NCBI RefSeq assembly: GCF_009930875.1
Contig: NZ_CP025249.1
Span: 2,418,001 to 2,482,000 of the forward strand
Direction of reading: 5' to 3'
Length of the DNA stretch: 64,000 nt
Source: Actinomyces sp. 432
GTDB lineage: Bacteria > Actinomycetota > Actinomycetes > Actinomycetales > Actinomycetaceae
The position numbers and the translations under genes are program-made. Below are positions 52,061-61,151 of the stretch, piece by piece. Under the pieces are notes generated by a model. The model had not been told where the DNA came from, did not search any database, and saw only the letters and a program-made list of their open reading frames with translations. Numbering within the stretch: position 1 is the stretch's first letter; every line of letters begins with the position of its first letter.

Positions 52061-55000
52061 TCAGGGCAGCTCGATCAGTGAGGCGGTGAGTGTCGTCATA
52101 CGCTCTACGAGCGCCTCGGCACCGGCGGAGCCGACTCGCCGCGAGAACTCGTCGACGCGGCCGGCGTCAATACCACGCGCGGCCTCCAGCAGGCGCGGCC
52201 GCGACAACAGGCGTGATGTCTGATTGGGCCCGCAGGCCAGGGCCGTGCAGAACAGTTCCAGCCCCAACTCGATCGCCCGGGCGTGATCCGTATCGCGGCT
52301 CTCCTCGCGCACCGACGGGTTCGTGCCCGCGTCTTGCCGTTGTCCATCGGCGGCCGTCGCTGCGGACAGGCCGACGGCGCAGGCGAGTGATGCCGTAGTC
52401 GGCAAATCGAAGCGGGAGGCACCGGCCTGCTGCAGCGCCTGCCGCAGGCTCAGCAGGCCGCGCCGCAGCATCGCGGTTGCCTCGGGACCACGGTTCCGAG
52501 GCACGTTGTTTCGCGTCGCGTGCTCCGTCGCGCCGCGCACGGCGATCTCAACATCGATCAGCAGGCAGGTGGCCAGACCGTAGAGCTCCCACGGGCTGCC
52601 CGCGGGCACGTCAGCACCGGCCATGCGCTCTAGCAGAGTCCGCGCCGCCGCGAGGGCCTCCCGGGGGCGGCCGCGCAGAAGCTCCATCTCCCCGCCGAGG
52701 AACCCAGTGATGAACATCGCCATCCCGGGTACCGGCATGTTCTCGGCATCCGCCAGTAGCGCAGCGGCCCGCTCCGGGGACGGCGCCAGATAGACCCGAC
52801 AGCAGTCCCGTTGCAGGCGCAGTGCACTGCGGAGCGCCTCCTGAATTGAACTGCTCTCGGCCGCCTGAAGCAGGCGGGAGCACTCTCTCAGCCCACCGTG
52901 GTAATCCCCCAGCTCCAGAAGCAGCCGCAGACCGTCTGTCTCAAGTTCGAACAGGCGGCCGGGCGGCAGATCTGAGTCGCGCAGTCGTTGCCGCAGACCG
53001 CGGTTTAGTTCCAGCGCACCGACCACGTCACCGCGGTTCTCCAGCTCCATGACCACACAGCTGCCGGCCGCCCAGGCGGTCCAGGGCTCCGGGTCATTGA
53101 CTAAACCGGGCCAGTCCTCGTGTCTGGTGCGGACCAACCGACGAATCGCGGCGACATGGGCATCCTCCTGCGGATATGACGCCGGGATACGGACACGGAG
53201 CCGGTCCGGCAGAGGACCCAGCAGCCAGGAGTTGGCCACCGCCCGATGAAGCACAAGCATCCGGGCGGTGTTTCCGGCGGAATCCGGCGCCGCGGTGACG
53301 GCATGCCCCAGCAGGCGGGGCACCCAGGCGGCGGTCTGGCTGTAGCCCCAACTCGTCGACCAGCCGGTCAGCAGTGCCGCGCCGAGCACCAGGGCGTCCT
53401 CCGGAGCCGGGCGCCCACCATCATCGCCCAATGCTCGCCCCAACTCGGCAACCACTCCGCGTTCCTCCGCCAGCAGGACGTCGATCGCCGGAGCGACTTC
53501 ATCCATGCGACTTCCGCCCATGACAGCCAGCACGGGACGAGCCAGGCCCAGTGCCCATTGACGCACGGCGTGGTACGCGTCCATCCCATCGGAGGTGCCG
53601 TTGATACGCTCACGAACCAGTGCGCGCACCGAGGAGAGCATGTGGAAGCGCGGCGGGTCGTCCCCGTCCGCGGTCAGGAGCGACTGGGCGAGGAGTTGGT
53701 CCAGCATGACGGCGGCGCCGGGACCGATAACGGCCTCGGCGGTCTCCAGGGTGAAGCCGTCGGCCAGCAGGGCCACACGGATCAGGGCGTGACGCTGCGG
53801 GGCATCCAGCAGCGACCAGGACCATTCGATGACCGCGCTGAGGGTGCGCTGACGCTCGGGCAGATCCCGCGGACCGGTCATGCTCTTCAGATCGTGGGGA
53901 AGGCGCTGCGCCACTTGTCTCACCGACATCACGCGGGTGCGGGCCGCCGCCAGCTCAATGGCCAGCGGAAGCCCCTCCAGGGCGGGCAACAGGCGAGCCA
54001 GATCGCCGTCGCCGAGGCTCTGGTGCGGCCGTGCCGCCAAAGCCCGATCGCGGAAGAGGGCAGCCGCCGCCGTGTCCGTGAGGGGGGACAGCCGATGCAC
54101 GTACTCGGTTGACAATTCCAGAACACTGCGGGACGTCACCACCACGTGCAGCCCCGGCAGTGAGGCGAGCATCGGGCCGAGCAGGTCCCCAAGCACGTCG
54201 GCCACGTGCTCACAGTCGTCCAGTATCAGCAACGTGCCGGGGGCCGCCAGGGCCTGCGCCAGAACGGTGCGGGGCGGCTGTGCGGCCGAGGCGCGCAGTC
54301 CGATGGCGGCCAGGAGTCCGCGAGCGAGCCGCTCCACGGCGGCCGCGCGCCCGAATGCGTCCGTCTCCATCGTGTCGCGTCCGCGCGGAGACACCTCCGT
54401 CATGGAGAGCACTCTGATTACGGGGAACGGGCTGCGGGAGGCGACGACTTGCGCCAGGCTCGTCTTGCCGATCCCTCCCGGCCCGGTGATGGTCACTAGG
54501 CGGTTGGTGGCGACCGCGTCCTCCACCTCACGCAAGTCGTCGTCGCGCCCGATCAAGGCGATCGGCACCCGCAGACCTTGGCGAACCGGGTGCTCGGCGG
54601 CCAGCGCATGCTCATGCGCAGCGCGCAGCAGCGGCCCCGGCACGGCACCGGCATTGTGCAGACGACGACGATACCGCTCGTAACGAGCCAACGCGGCGGC
54701 CGGCGAACGGGTCCAGGCCTCGCCTCGGATCAGAGCGCCCAGCACCGCCTCATCCGAGGGGTACTGCTCGGCCAGGAACGTAAGCAGCTCCATGGCCTGC
54801 GAGTAACGCCCCAACTCGTCGAGGGCTAGTGCGCGCAGACGACGGGCGCGTGTGTTCAGATCCGTCGCCTGTTTCAGAAGCCGCTGGTGGGGCGGACTCA
54901 TACCCGTCCCCGGCACCTCTCCCATGGCCTCGGTCAGGTCGACCACGTCGGCCGGGCGATGGGCGGACGCCGCGGCCTCGGCCTCCCGCTGTCGTCGCAC

Positions 55001-55309
55001 CAGGTCGAGGTGATCCACCTGGGTGCACGGCAGGGTGAGGGCGTATCCCTCACCCCGCCGTTGCAGGGCCCCGGGCCCGAGTCGGCTGCGGGTCCGGGAA
55101 ACAACTACCTGCAGCGCCTGACGGGGACGTGACGGCGGCGTGGAGCCCCACAATTCCTCGGCCAGCCGCTCCTCTCCGCCGTGGGCACCGGGCAGGGCGG
55201 CGAGCACGCAGAGCAGATCGAGTACTCTCCCGCTCAGCGGCTCGCCGTTCCAGCTCGGCGCGGCGTCCAGCAGTCGCAGGCCGCCGCCCCCGGCGTCGGG
55301 CCGCGTCAC
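52061..55309 (-). CDS. SARP/BTAD-type transcriptional regulator with AAA/NB-ARC-like ATPase
   Basis: 1082 residues. An OmpR-like winged helix (about 10-95; GRVLDLLCVLAALPGAHG, LQVVVSRTRSRLG, GEGYAL) and a BTAD domain (to about 240) precede a STAND ATPase with Walker A GPGGIGKTS (276-284), Walker B LLILDDCEHV, VVVTSRSVLEL and GLPLAIELAAARTRV; the long C-terminal part is helical, TPR-like. This is the AfsR/DnrI-type layout seen in regulators of antibiotic and export genes. It is convergent with the DrrAB-like exporter. The GTG start overlaps the glmM stop by 4 nt, which is unusual for such a regulator and suggests co-transcription with a housekeeping gene. Confidence 0.9.
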   Translation of the reverse strand: MTRPDAGGGGLRLLDAAPSWNGEPLSGRVLDLLCVLAALPGAHGGEERLAEELWGSTPPSRPRQALQVVVSRTRSRLGPGALQRRGEGYALTLPCTQVDHLDLVRRQREAEAAASAHRPADVVDLTEAMGEVPGTGMSPPHQRLLKQATDLNTRARRLRALALDELGRYSQAMELLTFLAEQYPSDEAVLGALIRGEAWTRSPAAALARYERYRRRLHNAGAVPGPLLRAAHEHALAAEHPVRQGLRVPIALIGRDDDLREVEDAVATNRLVTITGPGGIGKTSLAQVVASRSPFPVIRVLSMTEVSPRGRDTMETDAFGRAAAVERLARGLLAAIGLRASAAQPPRTVLAQALAAPGTLLILDDCEHVADVLGDLLGPMLASLPGLHVVVTSRSVLELSTEYVHRLSPLTDTAAAALFRDRALAARPHQSLGDGDLARLLPALEGLPLAIELAAARTRVMSVRQVAQRLPHDLKSMTGPRDLPERQRTLSAVIEWSWSLLDAPQRHALIRVALLADGFTLETAEAVIGPGAAVMLDQLLAQSLLTADGDDPPRFHMLSSVRALVRERINGTSDGMDAYHAVRQWALGLARPVLAVMGGSRMDEVAPAIDVLLAEERGVVAELGRALGDDGGRPAPEDALVLGAALLTGWSTSWGYSQTAAWVPRLLGHAVTAAPDSAGNTARMLVLHRAVANSWLLGPLPDRLRVRIPASYPQEDAHVAAIRRLVRTRHEDWPGLVNDPEPWTAWAAGSCVVMELENRGDVVGALELNRGLRQRLRDSDLPPGRLFELETDGLRLLLELGDYHGGLRECSRLLQAAESSSIQEALRSALRLQRDCCRVYLAPSPERAAALLADAENMPVPGMAMFITGFLGGEMELLRGRPREALAAARTLLERMAGADVPAGSPWELYGLATCLLIDVEIAVRGATEHATRNNVPRNRGPEATAMLRRGLLSLRQALQQAGASRFDLPTTASLACAVGLSAATAADGQRQDAGTNPSVREESRDTDHARAIELGLELFCTALACGPNQTSRLLSRPRLLEAARGIDAGRVDEFSRRVGSAGAEALVERMTTLTASLIELP

Positions 55310-56664
55310 AGGGCGAGGTTGTCCTTGACGACGGCGGCCAGGCCGGCGGCCACGCGGTCGGCCTCCTCCTGGCTGGCGGCCTCCACCATGACGCGGACCA
55401 GCGGCTCGGTGCCGGACGGCCGCAGGAGCACGCGGCCGGTCTCCCCCAGCTGCTTCTCGGCGTCGGCGACGGCATCCTGCACCGCCTTGTTGGTGCCGGC
55501 GGCGGCCTTGTCGACCCCGCGAACATTGACGAGCGTCTGCGGCAGCCGCTGCACGATGCTGGCCAGCTCGGCCAGGGACTTGCCGGTGCGCTTCATGCGG
55601 GCGGCCACGCGCAGGGAGGTGAGCACGCCGTCGCCGGTGGTGGCGTGGAGGGTGTCGATGACGTGCCCGGACTGCTCACCGCCGAGGGTGTAGCCGCCCT
55701 GCAGCATCTTCTCCAGCACGTAGCGGTCGCCCACGCCGGTCTGCACGATGCGGATGCCGTGCTCGCGCATGGCCAGGATCAGGCCGAGGTTGCTCATCAC
55801 GGTGACTACGAGCGTGTCGGAGCCGAGGGTGCCGTCGGCCTTCATGCCCACGGCCAGCAGGCCCATGATCTGGTCGCCGTCCACGAGGTTGCCCTCGGCG
55901 TCCACTGCCAGGCAGCGGTCGGCGTCGCCGTCGTAGGCGACCCCCATGTCCGCCCCGACACTGCGCACGTAGGCCTGCAGCTGCTCGGGGTGGGTGGAGC
56001 CGCAGTCGGCGTTGATGTTCAGCCCGTCCGGGGAGGCGTTGATGGCGATCACCTCGGCGCCGGCGTTGCGCAGCGCGGCGGGGCCGACGCTGCTGGCGGC
56101 GCCGTTGGAGGCGTCCACCACGATGCGCAGGCCGGACAGGTCGGTAGCCACGGAGTCCACCAGGTGGTTGATGTAGGTCTGGTCGGCCACCGTCTCACCC
56201 TTGATGACGCGGCCCACGTCGGCGCCGGTGGGGCGGGGCAGGTCCTCGCTCAGGGCCGCCTCAATGCGGTCCTCCACGGCATCCTCCAGCTTGTAGCCGC
56301 CGCGGGCGAAGAACTTGATTCCGTTGTCCGGGAAGGGGTTGTGGGAGGCTGAGATGACCACGCCCAGGCTGACGTCCTGGCTGGCGGTCAGATGCGCGAT
56401 GGCGGGGGTGGGCAGTACGCCCACGCGGGTGACATCCATGCCGGAGGCGGCCAGGCCGGCGCTGATGGCGTGGTCGAGGAACTCACCACTGGCGCGGGTG
56501 TCGCGGCCGACGACAGCGCGTGGGCGGCGACCCAGCCGGTGGGGGGAGTCATCCGAGCCGACCAGGACGCTTGCTGCTGCGCGGCCGAGGCTGACTGCGA
56601 GATCAGGGGTAAGCAGTTCGTTAGCGAGCCCGCGGACACCGTCGGTGCCGAAGAGTCGTGTCAT
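55306..56664 (-). CDS. glmM: Phosphoglucosamine mutase
   Basis: 452 residues. The phosphorylated serine is S107 in ISASHNP; other family motifs are LFGTDGVRGLAN at the start, the metal-binding DGDADR and the late RPSGTEPLVRVMVEA. It converts glucosamine-6-phosphate to glucosamine-1-phosphate for UDP-GlcNAc. The rpsI terminator hairpin lies just upstream; the ATG follows AGGAGG. Its stop overlaps the regulator start. Confidence 0.97.
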   Translation of the reverse strand: MTRLFGTDGVRGLANELLTPDLAVSLGRAAASVLVGSDDSPHRLGRRPRAVVGRDTRASGEFLDHAISAGLAASGMDVTRVGVLPTPAIAHLTASQDVSLGVVISASHNPFPDNGIKFFARGGYKLEDAVEDRIEAALSEDLPRPTGADVGRVIKGETVADQTYINHLVDSVATDLSGLRIVVDASNGAASSVGPAALRNAGAEVIAINASPDGLNINADCGSTHPEQLQAYVRSVGADMGVAYDGDADRCLAVDAEGNLVDGDQIMGLLAVGMKADGTLGSDTLVVTVMSNLGLILAMREHGIRIVQTGVGDRYVLEKMLQGGYTLGGEQSGHVIDTLHATTGDGVLTSLRVAARMKRTGKSLAELASIVQRLPQTLVNVRGVDKAAAGTNKAVQDAVADAEKQLGETGRVLLRPSGTEPLVRVMVEAASQEEADRVAAGLAAVVKDNLAL

Positions 56665-56716
56665 GGGATCCTCCTGTTGGTTGACAACGGCCCCATCATT
56701 TCACGCCCATATGTAA

Positions 56717-56753
56717 TCCGGCGGTCACCTCCGCATGGGAGGTAACCGCCGGA
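56717..56753 (-). terminator. Hairpin terminator of the rplM-rpsI operon
   Basis: A 16-bp stem (56717-56732 with 56738-56753, one position pairing as U-G on the minus-strand RNA) around a 5-nt loop, between the rpsI stop and glmM start. Confidence 0.72.
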
Positions 56754-56801
56754 ATCGCGCAATACGGTTCGGCGCGGCCCGGCTGGGCGGCGCCGCCGTG
56801 A

Positions 56802-57293
56802 TCAGCGCTTGGAGTACTGCGGGGCGCGGCGGGCCTTGTGCAGACCGGCCTTCTTGCGCTCAACAATGCGCGCGTCGCGAGTGAGGAAGCCGGCCTTCTT
56901 CAGGGTCGGCCGGTTGGCCTCGCGGTCGATCTCGTTCAGGGCACGGGCGATGCCCAGGCGCAGAGCACCTGCCTGCCCGGAGATCCCGCCGCCGTTGATG
57001 CGGGCGATCACGTCGAAGCGGCCCTCGAGCTCGAGGATGGTGAAGGGGGCGCGCACGAGCTGCTGGTGCAGCTTGTTGGGGAAGTAGTCCTCCAGGGTGC
57101 GGCCGTTGATCTTCCACTGACCGGTACCGGGAATCAGGCGGACGCGGGCGACGGCCTCCTTGCGGCGGCCCAGGCCCATGCCGGGCGCGGTGATGGACTG
57201 GCCGCGGCCCTCGGTGGGAGTGGATTCGGTGGTGTAGCTGGCGGGGGCGTTGTCCTCGTCCAGCGCGTCGATGTCGACGGTGGTCTCAGCCAC
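56802..57293 (-). CDS. rpsI: 30S ribosomal protein S9
   Basis: 163 residues, longer than the usual about 130 because of an acidic/Ser-Thr-rich N-terminal extension of about 35 residues, common in actinobacteria. The core has [28 protein letters not shown], and the conserved C-terminus [14 protein letters not shown] whose last arginine contacts P-site tRNA. It follows rplM by 40 nt on the same strand. The start is the ATG at 57293. Confidence 0.97.
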   Translation of the reverse strand: MAETTVDIDALDEDNAPASYTTESTPTEGRGQSITAPGMGLGRRKEAVARVRLIPGTGQWKINGRTLEDYFPNKLHQQLVRAPFTILELEGRFDVIARINGGGISGQAGALRLGIARALNEIDREANRPTLKKAGFLTRDARIVERKKAGLHKARRAPQYSKR

Positions 57294-57333
57294 GATGTGT
57301 CCTTTGCTTGTCGGGTGCCGGGCGCTGGAGCGC

Positions 57334-57777
57334 TTACTGGGCGACCTGGGTGATCTCGAAGGTCTGCGGGTTCTGGGAGGCGTGCGGGTGCTCTTCGCCC
57401 GCGTACACCCTGAGCTTCTTCAGCTGGGCGCGGCCCAGCTTGTTGTGGGGAAGCATGCCCTTGACGGCCTTCTGGATGGCCCGCTCGGGGTTCTTGGCCA
57501 GCAGCTCCCGGTAGGAGACGGCGGTGAGGCCACCCGGGTAGCCGGAATGGCGGTAGGCGAACTTCTTGTCTGCCTTACCACGGGTGAGGACGACCTTGTC
57601 GGCATTAATGATGACGACGTAGTCGCCGCAGTCCTCGTTCGGAGCGAACTGCGGCTTGTGCTTCCCACGGAGCAGGGTTGCAGCCTTGGCTGCCAGCTGG
57701 CCGAGCACGACGTCGCTGGCATCGATGACGTACCAGTTCTTCTCAACGTCGCCTGGCTTCGGTGTGTACGTGCGCAC
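57334..57777 (-). CDS. rplM: 50S ribosomal protein L13
   Basis: 147 residues from a GTG at 57777, the typical actinobacterial length. Signatures are [57 protein letters not shown] and [27 protein letters not shown]. It opens the rplM-rpsI operon; a promoter candidate lies about 165 nt upstream. In-frame codons further upstream have no support. Confidence 0.97.
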   Translation of the reverse strand: MRTYTPKPGDVEKNWYVIDASDVVLGQLAAKAATLLRGKHKPQFAPNEDCGDYVVIINADKVVLTRGKADKKFAYRHSGYPGGLTAVSYRELLAKNPERAIQKAVKGMLPHNKLGRAQLKKLRVYAGEEHPHASQNPQTFEITQVAQ

Positions 57778-57940
57778 GGGCGTTGCCTTCGTTTCTCTTG
57801 GCGGGCGGGCACGCGGATGCAACGCGAGCGCTGGCATCCTGCGGGACCGCCATGGTCAGATGAGGTGGTCGGAGCACCGGCCGCAAGTGGCGAGTGGGAT
57901 GGCACCACAAGCGTGATCGCGTGCTGCACGACGATTCCCT

Positions 57941-57969
57941 ACATTACCGGCGGCTCCGGGGACGGTCAA
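57941..57969 (-). promoter_or_regulatory. Promoter of rplM-rpsI
   Basis: TTGACC (57964-57969) and TAATGT (57941-57946) on the minus strand are 17 nt apart, giving a leader of about 155 nt. The remainder of the 57778-58107 gap shows no gene. Confidence 0.5.
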
Positions 57970-58107
57970 AGCGCCCGGAGGGTTGGCGGCCGTGAAACCT
58001 GACACGCCACGTACCCGTATGCGGACAGCGCAGTGGTACCGCGCACCCTCCGGTGCTACGTGCCGCCTGGCACGCCGTGCAGCCAGACGCGGGTCAGTCC
58101 CCGTAAT

Positions 58108-59094
58108 TCACTCACAGCAGGGTTCCCGGCGCAGGGTGCGGGCCCGTTCGGCCTGAGCGGCGAGACCGGCGTCGTCCGGATACACGACCTCCTGAAGGGT
58201 GAGGCCGTGAGCGGGGGCGACGGGTGCCGCCTGCTCACGGCTGCGGGCCGCCAGTAGCCGGGCGGGCCAGTCGACGTCGCGCCGCCCGATCCCGACTGCG
58301 AGGGCGGCCCCCACCAGGGATCGCACCATGGAGTGGCAGAAGGCGTCGGCGACCACGGTGAGGGTGACCAGGCCGCCGTCGGGGCCGGGGGCGTCGGCGG
58401 GCAGGCGCCGCCAGGACAGTTCTTTCAGGGTGCGGATGGTGGTGGCGCCCGCGCGGGGGCGGCAGTAGGACAGGAAGTCGTGCTCGCCCAGCAGAGGGCG
58501 GGCGGCGGCCTGCATGGCGGCGACGTCGAGCCGCTCGTTCACCCAGAGGACCTGACCACGACGGGCGGGGTCGCGTGGGGCACCGGTGGGGCCGCCGTCG
58601 GCGATGCGGTAGCGGTAGCGGCGGGTCAGGGCGGAGAACCGGGCGTCGAAGGCGGCAGGGACCAGGCGCGCACCGTGCACTACCAGGTCCCCGGTGCCGC
58701 GCGGGGCAGGGACGGGCCCGTGCTGAGCCTCGCGGGCGAGCACGCCGGCGAGTCGGTCCAACAGGGCCTGCTCTGGGGTTCGCGTGGAGCGGCCGGGCAG
58801 TGCCCGCCAGGCCGCGGTGGGCACATCAAGGTGGGCGACCTGCCCGCTCGCGTGTACGCCGGCGTCGGTACGCCCGGCCACCGTCAGCCGCACTGGGGCG
58901 CGCAGCACGGTGGCCAGGGCGTCGGTCAGCACGCCCTCCACGGTGCGCTGTCCGGGCTGGGCCGCCCAGCCGTGAAAACCGGTGCCGTCGTAGGCGAGGT
59001 CCAGGCGCACGCGCACCGTGTCGGTGCGAGCGGGGTCGGCGTCGTACGTTGGGTCAGCATGGCGCGTGGGCTCGGCGTCGGTCATGGCAACCAT
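58108..59094 (-). CDS. truA: tRNA pseudouridine synthase A
   Basis: 328 residues. The catalytic aspartate is D77 in GRTDAGVHASGQV; DLAYDGTGFHGWAAQPGQRTVEG and RYRYRIADG are further TruA signatures, as are CHSMVRSLVGA and the late VVYP. It modifies U38-U40 in tRNA anticodon stems. The N-terminal about 25 residues (Asp/Thr-rich) are an extension; a start at M4 is equally possible. It occupies the expected place between rplQ and rplM, although a glucokinase gene has entered on its upstream side. Confidence 0.94.
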   Translation of the reverse strand: MVAMTDAEPTRHADPTYDADPARTDTVRVRLDLAYDGTGFHGWAAQPGQRTVEGVLTDALATVLRAPVRLTVAGRTDAGVHASGQVAHLDVPTAAWRALPGRSTRTPEQALLDRLAGVLAREAQHGPVPAPRGTGDLVVHGARLVPAAFDARFSALTRRYRYRIADGGPTGAPRDPARRGQVLWVNERLDVAAMQAAARPLLGEHDFLSYCRPRAGATTIRTLKELSWRRLPADAPGPDGGLVTLTVVADAFCHSMVRSLVGAALAVGIGRRDVDWPARLLAARSREQAAPVAPAHGLTLQEVVYPDDAGLAAQAERARTLRREPCCE

Positions 59095-59460
59095 GAGACC
59101 ACAAGCCCGGGTGCCGCCTTGGCCCGTCCGCCTCGGTGCTAGACGTCGGGCCGCGTCTCACTTGCACGACCTTGGTGCCATTGCACGACCTTGGTGTGCG
59201 TTCCACGACCACCCCGGGGTCGTGCAACACACCCGGAGGTCGTGCAACGTGGCCCAGGGTCGTGCAAAAGCAAACAGCAGCACAGCCCGACACCTGCAAG
59301 AGTGCAAACCCACTCCCCCGGCTAGCTTCGCCGAGCTTACCACCGGCATTATCCAGCTCACGTTCCGAGATGACACCCGCGTGCTCGTCTCGATCCTCAC
59401 CGCGCCACCAACGCATACGGAGAACTGCGCCAGCCCTGGCCAAAGCGGTAGCGTCGGAGC
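59095..59460. other. Intergenic region between divergent truA and ppgK, dominated by a repeat array
   Basis: Apart from the array at 59162-59267 there is no supportable gene or clear promoter. The small frames here are made of the repeat itself and are not counted as proteins. Confidence 0.5.
59162..59267. repeat. Six-copy inverted array of a TTGCACGACC unit with 20-bp phasing
   Basis: Forward copies begin at 59162, 59181 and 59201 (the last as TTCCACGACC); inverted copies GGTCGTGCAA begin at 59218, 59238 and 59258. Spacing is 19-20 bp in the forward set and exactly 20 bp in the inverted set, with the symmetry centre at ACCCCGGGGT. The RNA or single strand could fold into a long three-helix hairpin. 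Not CRISPR: spacers are only 9-10 nt and orientation flips. Confidence 0.8.
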
Positions 59461-60219
59461 GTGAGCACTACGACCACCCTCAGCGTCGACTGCGGCGGCG
59501 GCGGCATCAAGGCCTCCGTGCTCGACGCCGACGGCGCCATCATCTCCCGCGCCCTGCGCACCCCCACCCCATATCCGCTGCCGCCGGAGCTACTGGTGGA
59601 CACCATCAAGGACCTGGCCGACCAGCTTCCGTCCGCCGACCGGGTGACCGTCGGCATGCCCGGCATGATCCGCCACGGAGTCGTCATTGCCACCCCTCAC
59701 TACATCACCAAGGACGGACCGCGCTCACGCGTCCTGCCAGAACTGGCGGATGCGTGGGCGCGCTTCGACATGGGCGGGCGCCTGCAGGCTACTCTCGGCC
59801 GCCCGGTACTGGTGCTCAACGACGCCGAGGTCGCCGGCGCCGGCGTCGTCACCGGGCACGGCCTGGAAATGATCGTGACCCTGGGCACGGGCCTGGGCAA
59901 CGCCGTCTTCGACAACGGCGTGCTCGCCCCGCATGTGGAGGTCTCCCAGGGCCCGGTCCGCTGGGGGCTCACCTATGACGACTACATCGGCGAGCATGAG
60001 CGGCTGCGCCTGGGCGACGCCCACTGGTCGCGCCGGGTGCGGCGCGTAGTCGAGGCGCTGCGCCCAATGTACATGTGGGACCGGCTCTACCTGGGCGGGG
60101 GCAACTCCCGCCGCATCACCGCCTTCCAGCTCGACAAGATCGGCGACGACGTCGTCGTCGTGCCCAATGAGGCGGGCATGACCGGCGGGGCCCGCTGCTG
60201 GGAGATGGCCCGCCCCTGA
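59461..60219 (+). CDS. ppgK: Polyphosphate glucokinase, ROK family
   Basis: 252 residues, the compact PPGK length. The phosphate-binding start is SVDCGGGGIKASVLD; the catalytic ND pair lies in VLNDAEVAGAG; GTGLGNAVFDNG and YLGGGNSRRI are also typical of actinobacterial polyphosphate/ATP glucokinases. It phosphorylates glucose, as released by alpha-galactosidase action or uptake. The GTG start is at 59461. It is on the opposite strand to the ribosomal cluster and lies between truA and rplQ. Confidence 0.93.
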   Translation: MSTTTTLSVDCGGGGIKASVLDADGAIISRALRTPTPYPLPPELLVDTIKDLADQLPSADRVTVGMPGMIRHGVVIATPHYITKDGPRSRVLPELADAWARFDMGGRLQATLGRPVLVLNDAEVAGAGVVTGHGLEMIVTLGTGLGNAVFDNGVLAPHVEVSQGPVRWGLTYDDYIGEHERLRLGDAHWSRRVRRVVEALRPMYMWDRLYLGGGNSRRITAFQLDKIGDDVVVVPNEAGMTGGARCWEMARP

Positions 60220-60285
60220 CGGTGCCAGCGCCGTCACCGCTGGCGCGCGACCGTCGCCCGGGTACGCGCCGCCGCCGTGGAACGC

Positions 60286-60323
60286 GGGGAGGGCCGGTCA
60301 CCTCACGGCGACCGGCCCTCCCC
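60286..60323. terminator. Bidirectional terminator between ppgK and rplQ
   Basis: A perfect 14-bp stem GGGGAGGGCCGGTC (60286-60299) with 60310-60323 around a 10-nt loop, further flanked by partial AACGC/GCGTT symmetry. It lies between convergent stops. Confidence 0.8.
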
Positions 60324-60356
60324 GAATGCGTTGTTACACGCGCACCTAATGGGAGG

Positions 60357-61121
60357 TCACTTCTTGACCTTCTGCGCGGCGGCACCGCCGGCGGGGGCGA
60401 AGCCCGCGGCCTCGGCGTCCTCGGCGGAGGCGAACCAGACCTCGGCAACCGTGTTGTCGTACCAGCGGGAGCCGGGCACGTGATACTTCATGGAGTCCTC
60501 GTTGCCCTTGACCTCGTGGTCGGTGTCGGGTGCCTCGGTCGAGCCCTGCTCCAGGCGCACCGAGCCGGCGTAGACCGGCTTGCCGGAAGCCTCGTCGGCA
60601 GCGGTCGCGTCGGCAGCCTCGGTCTCCTCCGCGGCAACCTCGGCGGCGTCGTCGGCCGGAGTCTCCGCGACCTCGGCGACGGCCTCCTCAACCTCGGCGA
60701 CGGCCTTCTCAGCCGCGCGCTTGGCGGTGCGGACGGCGTCGTCGACGATCTCCTTCTTGGCGACCGGCTCCAGCACCAGCGAGATCTGGGCCATGGGGGC
60801 ATTGTCGCCCCGGCGCGGCGCGGTCTTGATGATGCGGGTGTAGCCGCCTTCGCGCTCGGCCATCTGCGGGGCGATCTCGTCGAAGAGGCGGTAGACGGCA
60901 TACTTGTCCGTCACCTTCTTCATCACGGTGCGGCGGGCGTGAAGGTCACCGCGCTTGCCCTTGGTGATGAGCTTCTCGACGTAGGGGCGCAGGCGCCGGG
61001 CGCGGGCCTCCGTGGTCGTGATCGACTCGTGGATGATGAGCTGCGTAGCCAGGTTGGCCAGCATGTGGCGCTCGTGCTGGGGGGATCCGCCCAGCCGGGG
61101 ACCCTTGGTGGGGCGAGGCAT
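60357..61121 (-). CDS. rplQ: 50S ribosomal protein L17 with actinobacterial C-terminal extension
   Basis: 254 residues. The normal L17 core is residues 1-120 ([50 protein letters not shown]). A Glu/Ala-rich linker of about 80 residues follows, then a C-terminal module (about 208-254) with [20 protein letters not shown] and [16 protein letters not shown]. That last module matches the pattern of short C-terminal domains (called sunset domains in some annotations) found in other actinobacterial proteins; its role is unknown. The gene is preceded by rpoA with a 30-nt gap. Confidence 0.95.
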   Translation of the reverse strand: MPRPTKGPRLGGSPQHERHMLANLATQLIIHESITTTEARARRLRPYVEKLITKGKRGDLHARRTVMKKVTDKYAVYRLFDEIAPQMAEREGGYTRIIKTAPRRGDNAPMAQISLVLEPVAKKEIVDDAVRTAKRAAEKAVAEVEEAVAEVAETPADDAAEVAAEETEAADATAADEASGKPVYAGSVRLEQGSTEAPDTDHEVKGNEDSMKYHVPGSRWYDNTVAEVWFASAEDAEAAGFAPAGGAAAQKVKK

Positions 61122-61151
61122 GTTGTCTCCTAGTGGAATGGCGAGCCGGCG

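Noticed and set aside
59162..59267. Possible CRISPR array
   Set aside because: The units are 10 bp, the gaps are 7-10 bp, orientation inverts halfway, and no cas genes are present.
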